Shown here: positions 1 to 7,548 of the stretch, piece by piece
Numbering within the stretch: the first letter of the stretch is position 1
Layout: each line of letters begins with the position of its first letter
DNA from: Sneathiella sp.
Lineage (GTDB): Bacteria > Pseudomonadota > Alphaproteobacteria > Sneathiellales > Sneathiellaceae
DNA length: 35,613 nucleotides
Assembly: GCF_029233945.1 (NCBI RefSeq)
Contig: NZ_JARGOQ010000037.1
Location: forward strand, 1-35,613
Direction: 5' to 3'
Translations under genes and position numbers: made by a program
The notes under the pieces: generated by a model
Told to the model about the DNA's origin: nothing
Database searches by the model: none
Seen by the model: the letters and a program-made list of their open reading frames with translations, nothing else

Positions 1-1434
1 CTTCTGTTCCGCCGTTAAATTTAGCTTGTCTATATTCTCGACGGCTCTTTTTCCATCTTCTCCATAATGATAAATGAAGATCTTCTCCGATTCCTCTCGT
101 TGGCTTGCAGCGGTTTTATCAACATGCGTGCCGATATTCTGTGCGATGCATTGACAGGAGTAATATGTTCTTGCCGAGTTGCTTTGCTCACACTGCTCAT
201 AGACTATTTTACTCTCCGGAGACAGGGTCTCCGCATAGGCTGCTATTTTGTCCTGCTCAGCCTGATAAGCGGCCTGTGCAGCGGCCTGCTTATCCTTTGC
301 CGCTTGCTTTGCCGCAGCTATTTCCGGCGGAGGGGAGGAGAAAGTCGTCCATTCCTCGCTATAGAGGAAGGGTTCGAAGTTATCGACGCGGAATTCAAAA
401 TCATTGCCTGCCTGCACATGGGCGAGCAGGGCAGCCACCTCCGGCCCCTTTGCCTGAAAGCGGAGGTTCGCCGAACCGCCACCCGAGATATTCTTCGCCG
501 TGATAACCGTTCCACCGAAGCGGATCAGGATAACAGAGGGTGGATCATAGCTGTCGGTTTTCCGGAAGTCTTTCCCGACCATTTTGCGCATGTCAATCTT
601 GACATCGGGCGGCGCCTGCATGCTGCGCAGATCGCGCTGGGCGAAAAGTTCTTCTCCCTTGATCTCGGCATAAAACCGCTCCGGCAGCCGATCCTTGATC
701 AGCAGCCATTTCCCTTCCAACTGCGGCGCACCGCCTTCATAGGCATAGGCGCGGTCGTAATCACCCGGGTTGAGGGATTTCTGTGGGGCGGCTGCTTGTT
801 CGACTTTAGGCTCCGGTGCCTTCGGCTCTGCTGCCTTTGGCGCGGGCGTCTTCTTCTCCGGCGCGGCGGCGGTTGTCGTTGCGGTGGCCGGTTCCGCTTT
901 TGTCGCTGCCGTCTCGTTCTTCTCGGAGGTGGCGGTGCCCATAGGCGTCGGTGCGGCCTTCAGCGTGCTGACAAGGTCCGGGGTGACATTGCCGTCCGCT
1001 GTGAGGCTGTGGGATGACTGGAAGGCGGCGATTGCCTTTTTCGTGTTCGGGCCATAGGCGCCATCGACGCCAATGTCATAGCCAAGACGTTTCAGTTCCT
1101 TCTGCGTTGCCATCACCAGCGTCTTGTCATTATTGCCGGTGACCGCAGAGCCAGACGGGGCCGTCGTCGCCGGGGCGGTGGGTGTCGCCACTGTCTTGGT
1201 CTCCGGCGCGACGGGTTTGGTGGGCTCTGCGGTCGTTGCCGGCTTGTTCACCTGGCCCTCGCCGTCGGAGGTGCTGGGCGCTTCGGGCGCCGCTTCCTTG
1301 ATCGCTTGCCCCGCCTTGTCGGTCAGTTCCTTGGCGGTGTCTTTCAATTTATCCAGCCAGTCCGCCTGTACACTCCCGACGGAGAAGAGGGACAGGCTCA
1401 GGAGGATGAGGATCGTCAGGATTTTTTTTGGCAC
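1..1434 (-). CDS. Secreted peptidoglycan-binding-domain protein, 3' end cut by window edge
   Basis: The frame stays open from a GTG at 1434 to base 1, giving 478 codons with no stop, so the C-terminus lies outside the window. The start is chosen because GGAAG lies 9 nt upstream and the first 25 residues form a signal peptide (KK, then a Leu/Ile-rich core, cut near VQA|D). A Pro/Ala/Thr linker follows. Residues about 103-159 are a PF01471-type peptidoglycan-binding domain (QKELKRLGYDIGVDGAYG, then AIAAFQ). A second Ala/Pro-rich linker leads to a C-terminal region from about residue 215 that I do not recognise, with an Ala/Lys/Gln-rich helix and three cysteines (CEQ and SCQC). The protein probably acts in the periplasm on or near the cell wall. 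No catalytic motif is visible, so an enzymatic role is not claimed. Confidence 0.85.
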   Translation of the reverse strand, partial: MPKKILTILILLSLSLFSVGSVQADWLDKLKDTAKELTDKAGQAIKEAAPEAPSTSDGEGQVNKPATTAEPTKPVAPETKTVATPTAPATTAPSGSAVTGNNDKTLVMATQKELKRLGYDIGVDGAYGPNTKKAIAAFQSSHSLTADGNVTPDLVSTLKAAPTPMGTATSEKNETAATKAEPATATTTAAAPEKKTPAPKAAEPKAPEPKVEQAAAPQKSLNPGDYDRAYAYEGGAPQLEGKWLLIKDRLPERFYAEIKGEELFAQRDLRSMQAPPDVKIDMRKMVGKDFRKTDSYDPPSVILIRFGGTVITAKNISGGGSANLRFQAKGPEVAALLAHVQAGNDFEFRVDNFEPFLYSEEWTTFSSPPPEIAAAKQAAKDKQAAAQAAYQAEQDKIAAYAETLSPESKIVYEQCEQSNSARTYYSCQCIAQNIGTHVDKTAASQREESEKIFIYHYGEDGKRAVENIDKLNLTAEQK

Positions 1435-1664
1435 GGTCTGTGTCTTCCTTTTCTGGTCCCCGGTAATCTCTGGGAAATGGCGTTCGAGGCGAACAACTTG
1501 CAGTGGATGTTTAGCTCCCGATTTTATAGGCCATGTCGGGCTTGTAAAGAATTTTATCGTGACAGAACGGGCGCTTGCGGACTCGCCTCACTGCGGGGCC
1601 GGGCGAACAGGGCGGCGGTGCGCTTTTCCGATGCCGCCATCGCGGCAGTTTATCATTAGGGTTA
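1435..1664. other. Intergenic region, no gene seen
   Basis: This is the upstream side of the peptidoglycan-binding gene, running up to the promoter at 1665. Short open frames exist on both strands, but none has a ribosome-binding site with protein-like composition. I see no tRNA or other RNA signature. Confidence 0.5.
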
Positions 1665-1693
1665 TTGCATATGCGGCGTAGTCATGCTATACT
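1665..1693 (+). promoter_or_regulatory. Sigma70-type promoter for the 31-residue ORF
   Basis: TTGCAT (1665-1670) and TATACT (1688-1693) are separated by exactly 17 bp. Transcription would begin near 1700. The resulting leader of about 70 nt contains a CCCC/GGGG hairpin (about 1730-1747) and then a strong AGGAGG at 1756-1761. The promoter is read from sequence only. Confidence 0.6.
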
Positions 1694-1772
1694 GCGCGGG
1701 CTAGAAGGAATTGGATTTCACTGCCACTTCGCCCCTTTTTCCGGGGGAATTCCAAAGGAGGTCTAGGACAGC

Positions 1773-1868
1773 TTGGATACCAAATTCCCGATATATAGCG
1801 ATGTCGATGATACCACGAAAAAGAGACCCTCTGCGAACTGGTATCGCCGGAATTGGGACGAATTTTAA
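1773..1868 (+). CDS. Candidate small protein, 31 residues, TTG start
   Basis: TTG at 1773 lies 11 nt after a perfect AGGAGG and about 75 nt after a good promoter. The frame ends with TAA at 1866-1868. The product is hydrophilic and charged, with an acidic first half (YSDVDDTT), then KKRPSANWYRRNWDEF, unusually rich in Trp, Tyr, Arg and Asp. There is no membrane segment or signal peptide. I do not recognise the family. An ATG at 1801 in another frame gives a less convincing 33-residue product. The arrangement of promoter, leader, Shine-Dalgarno and short frame is the main support. The transcript could instead be a non-coding RNA. Confidence 0.5.
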   Translation: MDTKFPIYSDVDDTTKKRPSANWYRRNWDEF

Positions 1869-2252
1869 AGGACGCTTTTCTTTAATGGCGCCTTGCGGAT
1901 AAATAGGACGTCCTGTGCCGGATAAAAATCGGCATCGTCGTGAGCGGCGAGGACCGGCGCTTATTCAAAACATGAATGTGCATGTCGGTATCCCCGTCAG
2001 TTTCTTGGACGCCCAGGTGGGACCCCTCGGACGAAATTTGCCGCGACCTCTGTTTGTCAGCCTTTCTTTTTGGCGCAAATGGCGGCGTGCAATCGTCCGC
2101 CGCGTCTCCCCAACAGGAACTTTTCCGAAGAGAGATTGCCCGGCTCTTGGCCAGAGCCTTGCGTCTTGACGCGGATGGGAACCGGTGTCCTCCTTTCAAC
2201 CATAGCCCGGATGCTCTGGAGGGGGAGACCCCGCACCGTCCGGTTCGCCCCT
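1869..2252. other. Intergenic region of 384 bp, no convincing gene
   Basis: Open frames of about 85-105 codons occur on both strands, but they are Arg/Pro/Ser-rich, have no matching ribosome-binding site and look like GC-driven chance frames. A GGGG-GAGA-CCCC hairpin at about 2222-2233 lies just downstream of the minus-strand gene at 2253 but lacks a T-run. No tRNA, SRP RNA or RNase P signature was found. A decayed gene is possible: a short protein-like stretch reading KIGIVVSGEDRRLFKT ends at a stop near 1972. Confidence 0.4.
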
Positions 2253-2432
2253 CTACCCGCTGCCGAAGGTCTTGTAGAGGAAAGCGATGACCAGCGCCAG
2301 CGCGAGCCAGATCGCGATGTTGCGCAACAGGGCCGCCTTGCCTGCGCGCCGCGTGTAGTAAAGAAACCCCGGCAGCACGAGGAAGAGCACCGCCACCATT
2401 GCCACCAGCTGTAAAATTTGCCCTTCGCCCAT
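2253..2432 (-). CDS. Small two-helix membrane protein, 59 residues
   Basis: ATG at 2432 to TAG at 2253 encodes 59 residues. Residues about 6-26 (LQLVAMVAVLFLVLPGFLYY) and 36-53 (LRNIAIWLALALVIAFLY) are hydrophobic helices joined by a basic loop (TRRAGKAA), so a hairpin with the loop in the cytoplasm is expected by the positive-inside rule. A weak GGA lies 8 nt before the start. The gene is divergent from the yfgM-like gene. A possible minus promoter, TTTGGC-17-TATATA, sits near 2470-2495. Small proteins of this shape are common in alphaproteobacteria, but I cannot name the family or a function. Confidence 0.7.
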   Translation of the reverse strand: MGEGQILQLVAMVAVLFLVLPGFLYYTRRAGKAALLRNIAIWLALALVIAFLYKTFGSG

Positions 2433-2594
2433 GAAATTCCGTTCCGAATGGTTATATACTCCGCCATACTATATAGTTTCGCGAGCTTTCCGGCCAAATT
2501 ATCAAATTTTCCGCGATGCGCGAGACAACATTTGCTTAAATTGCCCCGGCGGTTTATTTTGCACCGGATTTTGACGGCGGAACTGGAGTTTTTT

Positions 2595-3242
2595 GTGGCC
2601 GATATTTTTAATGAGGTGGATGAAGACGTCCGCAAGGAAAAATCCCTGGCGCTGTGGAAGAGCTATGGCAAATATGTCATTGCCTTGGCGGTCCTGATCG
2701 TCGCGGGCACTGCGGGCTATGTCGGATGGCAGAATTACACGGTGAGCCAGTCGCGCAGCCAGGGCGCCGAATTCGAGGCCGCCGCCGCGCTTGCCACCGA
2801 TGAAAAACACGGTGAGGCCGCCGCCGCCTTTGCCGGTCTCGCAGAATCAGGGAATAGCGGATATCGTCCGCTCGCCGCGCTTCGTGAGGCCGAGGCGATG
2901 ATCGCCGCAGGCGAGGGAGAGAAAGCCCTCCTCGTTTATGAAAGGCTCGCGGCGGATGGTTCGGTCGATACGGAATTTTCATCGCTCGCCAGCCTGCTTG
3001 CGGGTTATTATCTGCTCGACACCGGCACGACCGATCAGCTGCGCGAACGGATCGCCCCGCTGACGGAACCCGGCGGCCTCTGGAGCGCGTCGGCCAATGA
3101 ACTGCTCGCGCTCAGCTATATCAAGGATGGCGACAGTGCGAAGGCGAAAGAGGTGCTGGCCCTGATCCAGAATGACGCCGCCACGCCCGAGGATATCAAG
3201 GCCCGGGTGAGCCAGCTTCTCGCCGCGATTGAGGATAAGTGA
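2595..3242 (+). CDS. YfgM-like ancillary SecYEG translocon subunit (TPR_21 type)
   Basis: The start is placed at GTG 2595, with GGAG six nt upstream, giving 215 residues that begin MADIFNEVDEDVRKEK. A longer open frame reaching back to 2418 has a non-protein-like extension. A cytoplasmic N-terminus is followed by one membrane helix (about residues 26-46, KYVIALAVLIVAGTAGYVGW) and an Ala-rich alpha-helical periplasmic region resembling TPR_21 (PF09976). In E. coli, YfgM joins SecYEG and periplasmic chaperones, and yfgM-bamB-der is the same order as here, which supports the call. The stop is 4 nt before the bamB start. A possible promoter, TTGCTT-17-TATTTT, lies at 2532-2560. Confidence 0.8.
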   Translation: MADIFNEVDEDVRKEKSLALWKSYGKYVIALAVLIVAGTAGYVGWQNYTVSQSRSQGAEFEAAAALATDEKHGEAAAAFAGLAESGNSGYRPLAALREAEAMIAAGEGEKALLVYERLAADGSVDTEFSSLASLLAGYYLLDTGTTDQLRERIAPLTEPGGLWSASANELLALSYIKDGDSAKAKEVLALIQNDAATPEDIKARVSQLLAAIEDK

Positions 3243-3246
3243 TCGA

Positions 3247-4608
3247 ATGCTGATGCGCCCACGGTTTACCCTGATCCGGCAGTCCATGCGACCGGCCCTC
3301 GCGGGCGCGGCGCTCCTTACGCTTGCCGCTTGCGATTGGTTCGGCAATCCGGAGGCGCCGCCGCTTCCCGGGGACCGGATCTCGATCCTCTCGCTGGAAC
3401 AGACGCTGGAGGCCGATGCGGGCCTCGCCGATCTGGAAGTGCGCCTGCCGGCCCCGTATGAGAATGCCAACTGGCCGCAGGCCGGCGGCATCCCGAACCA
3501 TGCGCTTTATCATCTGGAACTTGGCGATGACCTGAAGGAAGCCTGGCGCGTCGATATCGGCGATGGCTCGGATGACGAGAACCGCATGTTCTCCTCCCCG
3601 GTGATCGCGAATGGCAAGGTCTATGTGATGGACAGCAGTACCACCGTCACCGCCTATTCGGCGGCGGATGGCAGCAAGCTGTGGGAGCGGAACCTGACGC
3701 CGGAAGATGAGGACGAGGGCAGCATCGGCGGCGGTGTTAGTTACGAATATGGCCGTGTCTTTGTCACGACGTCCTACGGGGATGCGATTGCGCTGGATGG
3801 GGAGACCGGCGAGGAACTTTGGAAAACCAGCCTCGGCGTGCCGCTCCGCGCCGCGCCGACCGTTGCGGATATGCAGGTTTTCGCCATCACCTTCGACAGC
3901 CGGATTTTCGCCTTCGACGCGGCGACGGGAGAGATCAACTGGAATTTTGAGGGCGGCGTGGAAACCACCGGCCTTCTCGGCGCGGCCAGCCCGGCCTTTG
4001 CAAGCGGCACCGTCGTCGTGCCCTTCGCGAGCGGGGAGATTTTCGCTCTCCGTGCCGTCAACGGGCAGCAGGCCTGGAGCGATCAACTCGTTCGCCGCCG
4101 TTTTTACAGCTCGCTCACCTCGCTCACCGATATCAACGCCTTCCCGGTGATCGACCGGGGCGTCGTCTATGCCGCCAGCTATTCCGGCCGCATGATCGCC
4201 GTCGATCTCCGCTCGGGCAACCGGATCTGGGATCAGGAAATCTCGACGCTTCAGACTCCGTGGGTCGCGGGCGATTTCCTCTTTGTCGTCACGACCGATG
4301 GCGATCTCGTCTGCCTGTCGCGGCGCAACGGCCTGATCCGCTGGGTCCGTCCGCTGGGGAAATATGAGGATCCGGAGGACAAGCGCGATCTTATCATCTG
4401 GACCGGCCCGATATTGGCGAGCGACCGGTTGATCCTGGTCTCGAACTACGGCGTGGCGGTCTCGGTCTCTCCCTATGACGGGAAGGTGCTCGGCCAGATT
4501 GAGCTGTCCGACAATGCCTCGATCCCGCCGGTGGTGGCCGGAAACACCCTTTATATCCTGACGGACAACGCCGATCTGGTGGCGTTGCGCGCCTCAAGCG
4601 AAGAATAG
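3247..4608 (+). CDS. bamB: Outer-membrane assembly lipoprotein BamB
   Basis: ATG 3247 follows GAGGA by 11 nt. An upstream in-frame TTG at 3229 overlaps yfgM and looks less likely. The N-terminus is a lipoprotein signal (PALAGAALLTLAAC) with the lipidated Cys at residue 29. The rest is a PQQ-type beta-propeller, with repeated blades visible as GKVYVMDSSTTVTAYSAADG, GDAIALDGETGEELWKTSLG, SRIFAFDAATGEINWNF, GRMIAVDLRSGNRIWDQ and DLVCLSRRNGLIRWV. BamB binds BamA in the periplasm and helps insertion of beta-barrel proteins. At 453 residues it is longer than E. coli BamB (about 390), as often seen in alphaproteobacteria. It lies between yfgM and der, likely in one operon. Confidence 0.92.
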   Translation: MLMRPRFTLIRQSMRPALAGAALLTLAACDWFGNPEAPPLPGDRISILSLEQTLEADAGLADLEVRLPAPYENANWPQAGGIPNHALYHLELGDDLKEAWRVDIGDGSDDENRMFSSPVIANGKVYVMDSSTTVTAYSAADGSKLWERNLTPEDEDEGSIGGGVSYEYGRVFVTTSYGDAIALDGETGEELWKTSLGVPLRAAPTVADMQVFAITFDSRIFAFDAATGEINWNFEGGVETTGLLGAASPAFASGTVVVPFASGEIFALRAVNGQQAWSDQLVRRRFYSSLTSLTDINAFPVIDRGVVYAASYSGRMIAVDLRSGNRIWDQEISTLQTPWVAGDFLFVVTTDGDLVCLSRRNGLIRWVRPLGKYEDPEDKRDLIIWTGPILASDRLILVSNYGVAVSVSPYDGKVLGQIELSDNASIPPVVAGNTLYILTDNADLVALRASSEE

Positions 4609-4611
4609 AAG

Positions 4612-5949
4612 ATGTCCTTTACCGTTGCGATTATTGGCCGCCCGAATGTCGGCAAATCGACCTTGTTCAACCGTCTGGTGGGCAAGAAGCTGGCGCTTGT
4701 CGATGATACGCCGGGCGTCACCCGTGACCGCCGCGAAGGCGAGGCGAGCATCAGCAACCTTCATTTCCGGGTGATCGACACGGCGGGGCTGGAAGAAAAA
4801 TTCGACGACAGTCTGGAGGGGCGGATGCGCCGCCAGACGGAAATCGCCCTGGAGGAAGCGGACGTCGCGCTGATGCTGATCGATGCGCGCACGGGGATCA
4901 CGCCGCTGGACAAGCATTTCGCGGGCTGGCTTCGAAAGTCGGAAACGCCGGTTATTCTCGTTGCCAATAAATGCGAGGGCAAGGCCGGGATGCCGGGCCT
5001 GATGGAGAGTTTCTCCCTCGGCCTTGGGGAGCCGATTGCCCTCTCCGCCGAGCATGGCGAAGGGCTGTCGGAGCTGTTTGACGTGCTGCTCCCGTTCGAG
5101 GCGCAAGAGGGCGACGAGGACGAGGACGACGACGAAAAGCCCCTGCAGCTTGCTATCGTCGGCCGCCCGAATGCGGGGAAATCGACCCTCGTCAATCATC
5201 TCATCGGGGAGGAGCGGATGCTGACCGGGCCGGAGGCCGGGGTCACGCGCGACGCCATCGCCGTTGAATGGAACTATGAAGGCCGCGCGATCAAGCTTGT
5301 CGATACGGCGGGCCTCCGCAAAAAGGCGCGGGTGCAGAAGAAGCTTGAAAAACTCTCCGTTGCCGACAGCCTTCGCGTGATCCGCATGGCCGAGGTGGTC
5401 GTCCTCATGGTCGATGCGGAAGAAACTTTCGAGAAACAGGACCTTACCATCGCCGCCCATGTGATCGAGGAGGGGCGCGCCCTCGTCATCGCGGTGAATA
5501 AATGGGACACGGTAAAAGACCGGCAGGGCACCTTGAAGCTGATCCGCGACCGGCTCTCGATCTCGCTGCCGCAGGTGCGCGGCGTGCCGGTGATTACGTT
5601 GTCGGCGCTTTCCGGGCGCGGGGTGGAAAAGCTGATCCCGGCGGTGCTGGAGGTGTATGAGCTCTGGAATACCCGCATCTCGACCGCAAAGCTCAACCGC
5701 TGGCTGGAAATTATGCTGGAGCAGCATCCGCCGCCCATGGCCAAGGGCCGCCGCCTTAAAATCCGCTATATGACGCAGGTAAAGGCCCGCCCGCCGACCT
5801 TCAGCTTGTTTATGTCCTCCCGCGGCGAACTGCCGGAATCATACTTGCGCTATCTCGTGAACGGCCTCCGCGAGGACTTCAACCTCCCCGCCGTCCCGAT
5901 CCGGATTTTTCCAAGGACGGGGAAAAATCCTTACGCGGATAAGGGGTGA
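4612..5949 (+). CDS. der: Ribosome-assembly GTPase Der (EngA)
   Basis: The protein has 445 residues and tandem G domains. Domain 1: GRPNVGKS (9-16), DTAG (56-59), NKCE (119-122). Domain 2: GRPNAGKS (184-191), DTAGL (231-235), NKWD (296-299). An acidic linker ([10 protein letters not shown], about 157-166) separates them, and a C-terminal KH-like domain follows from about residue 350. Der matures the 50S subunit. The NKxE variant in the first domain is a known form of this motif. The start is 3 nt after bamB's stop. The gene meets the minus-strand island gene tail to tail, 15 nt apart, with no obvious terminator between them. Confidence 0.97.
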   Translation: MSFTVAIIGRPNVGKSTLFNRLVGKKLALVDDTPGVTRDRREGEASISNLHFRVIDTAGLEEKFDDSLEGRMRRQTEIALEEADVALMLIDARTGITPLDKHFAGWLRKSETPVILVANKCEGKAGMPGLMESFSLGLGEPIALSAEHGEGLSELFDVLLPFEAQEGDEDEDDDEKPLQLAIVGRPNAGKSTLVNHLIGEERMLTGPEAGVTRDAIAVEWNYEGRAIKLVDTAGLRKKARVQKKLEKLSVADSLRVIRMAEVVVLMVDAEETFEKQDLTIAAHVIEEGRALVIAVNKWDTVKDRQGTLKLIRDRLSISLPQVRGVPVITLSALSGRGVEKLIPAVLEVYELWNTRISTAKLNRWLEIMLEQHPPPMAKGRRLKIRYMTQVKARPPTFSLFMSSRGELPESYLRYLVNGLREDFNLPAVPIRIFPRTGKNPYADKG

Positions 5950-5964
5950 GGTTGTGAGATTGAA

Positions 5965-6672
5965 TTACTCTGAGTTGAAAAGACGATAGAGTTTTTTTGC
6001 GAAGTCTTTTGTATGTTCCTTATCTCCACCTAATCCCATTGTTTCAGTTTCTATGATCCAGAGGTGCTGAAATAACTGTTCAATACATGCGCCGTTCATC
6101 AAATGATTACAGACGCCTCCTACATAACTATCATATTCATCGCGAGCTACTGGATACTCAGAGATTCCAATTGGATCCCAGCTATAAAGAAGTGCGTCGC
6201 TTACCATTGAACGGAGTTGATCTTCCCTGTTTTCGAACGGTCTAAATTCGCGATCCATAAGTTTGCGATATTTCAGAAATAGTTCGATTTCCTCGGCATG
6301 ACCATCCAAGAGCCGTTCATAAAAAAAGTGGTTAGCTGCCCATTCAGGAAATACAAGCGCAGAAGAAATTTGACCTACGCCATTATCGTATGTTTCCAAT
6401 CTCCAAAATCTTGAGAGTCTATCATCTGAGATATCAAAAAATTCTGCGAAGAAGGGTGTTGGAAATTCGTCCATTTCACTATCACATAGATAAAATAGAG
6501 GGCTGTTATCCCAAAACACTATCCCATAAACTGTATATTCTCTGCCTATTTCAAGATTGAGTTCACCATCAGGCATATTGATATACTTTTCTAGTCTAGC
6601 CAGTAACCTTTCATCAGAAATGCTTTTCAAGTTATCGAATTTGGCAATTACCTTCACAGCTTGTCCCCACAT
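5965..6672 (-). CDS. Immunity-like protein in an AT-rich island
   Basis: This frame of 235 residues is clearly AT-rich compared with the GC-rich genes on both sides, which suggests acquisition by transfer. Two parts can be seen. Residues about 38-110 (EIGREYTVYGIVFWDN, then PTPFFAEFFDISDD) have a compact alpha/beta look common in small immunity proteins. Residues about 148-233 carry WDPIG (165-169), DEYDSYV (178-184) and ETETMGLGG (208-216), a pattern I recall from uncharacterised proteins in polymorphic-toxin and polyimmunity loci. There is no membrane segment or signal, so it is probably cytoplasmic. No toxin gene is next to it. The start is ATG 6672 with a poor ribosome-binding site. The immunity assignment is inference; the coding call is firm. 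Confidence 0.75.
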   Translation of the reverse strand: MWGQAVKVIAKFDNLKSISDERLLARLEKYINMPDGELNLEIGREYTVYGIVFWDNSPLFYLCDSEMDEFPTPFFAEFFDISDDRLSRFWRLETYDNGVGQISSALVFPEWAANHFFYERLLDGHAEEIELFLKYRKLMDREFRPFENREDQLRSMVSDALLYSWDPIGISEYPVARDEYDSYVGGVCNHLMNGACIEQLFQHLWIIETETMGLGGDKEHTKDFAKKLYRLFNSE

Positions 6673-6772
6673 TGAATCGATAGTTTAACCGATCCTAAGG
6701 CAACCACCATAGGGTGGAGGCCAGCGGTCAATAGAAGAATAGTTTTCGCATAGATAGATTTTTCTAATGGAA

Positions 6773-6800
6773 ATATTACATTTTTAGTTGCGCAATTCAA
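6773..6800 (-). promoter_or_regulatory. Possible promoter of the AT-rich island gene
   Basis: On the minus strand TTGAAT (6800-6795) and TAATAT (6778-6773) are 16 bp apart. This would give a leader of about 95 nt before ATG 6672, including a small CCACC/GGTGG hairpin near 6696-6709. AT-rich DNA produces such matches by chance, so confidence is low. Confidence 0.35.
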
Positions 6801-6825
6801 CCGAGGAAAATGCTACTGAGAGTAC

Positions 6826-7524
6826 CTAATTTCCAAACACCGTCCCATTCTTATCGCTCAGCACAGCGTCGAGGAACATCTGCGCCTTGGTGTCGGGGAG
6901 GGGGTGGTCCTCCGGGTTTTCGGCGGGGTAGGCGATGGCGCGGAGGCGGGTGCGGGTCGGGCCGGGGTCGATGAGGTTGACACGGACGTTCGTTTTGGCG
7001 ACCTCGGCGGCGTAGGTTTTCGCGATCACCTCAAGGGCTGCCTTGCTGGCGGCATAGGCGCTCCAGAACTGCTTGTTCTCATGGGCGGGCGCGGCGGTGA
7101 CGAACAGCGCGCGGCCCGCCTCGCTCTGGCGGAGCAGGGGATCGAGGGCGCGGAGCAGCCGCTGGTTCGCATGGACATTGAGGCGGAAGACCTCTTCCCA
7201 CAGCTCCGGCACATATTGCTGCGTCGGCATCAGCTTGCCGACCATGCCCGCGTTGCCGACCAGGATATCGAGCTTTTTCCAGCGCTCATAGAGCGGCATG
7301 GCGAGGCCGTCGATGGCGGCGGTGTCGAGCAAATCAAGCGGCACGAGCGTCGCACTGCCGCCCGCCTTCTGGATATCGTCATCCACTTCCTCCAGCCCGC
7401 CGACGGAGCGCGCAACGAGGATGACATGCGCGCCGTGCCCCGCGAATTTTTTCGCAACCGCCGCGCCGATGCCGCTTGAGGCGCCGGTGATCAGCGCCAC
7501 TTTATCTTTCAGTTTCAATGACAT
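6826..7524 (-). CDS. Short-chain dehydrogenase/reductase lacking the usual catalytic Ser
   Basis: A Rossmann-fold SDR of 232 residues. The cofactor motif TGASSGIG is at 13-20, GNAG (normally NNAG) at 90-93, and the Y157-x3-K161 pair in YAASK is intact. The position 13 residues before the Tyr, normally the catalytic Ser, is Ala144 (in FVTAAPAH). This makes classical reductase activity uncertain. The substrate is unknown. The length and shape resemble the E. coli YciK-like group. It is the last gene of the long dnaB-to-purF run, with its ATG 24 nt after purF's stop, so it is probably co-transcribed with purF. Confidence 0.88.
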   Translation of the reverse strand: MSLKLKDKVALITGASSGIGAAVAKKFAGHGAHVILVARSVGGLEEVDDDIQKAGGSATLVPLDLLDTAAIDGLAMPLYERWKKLDILVGNAGMVGKLMPTQQYVPELWEEVFRLNVHANQRLLRALDPLLRQSEAGRALFVTAAPAHENKQFWSAYAASKAALEVIAKTYAAEVAKTNVRVNLIDPGPTRTRLRAIAYPAENPEDHPLPDTKAQMFLDAVLSDKNGTVFGN

Positions 7525-7548
7525 GAGATCTTTCGTTCGGCTTAGGTA

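Noticed and set aside
67-1017. 316-codon plus-strand open frame at the left end
   Set aside because: The minus strand encodes a signal peptide, a peptidoglycan-binding domain and linkers over the same bases; the plus frame is a Cys/Arg/Leu-rich shadow.
1915-2169. 84-codon frame starting at GTG 1915
   Set aside because: No Shine-Dalgarno, Arg/Pro-rich random composition and no conserved look.
5966-6824. Near-inverted repeats TACTCTGAGT (5966-5975) and ACTGAGAGTA (6815-6824) at the two ends of the AT-rich island
   Set aside because: Only 9 of 10 bases match, the left arm is inside the coding sequence, and there is no transposase or target duplication. Chance is likely.
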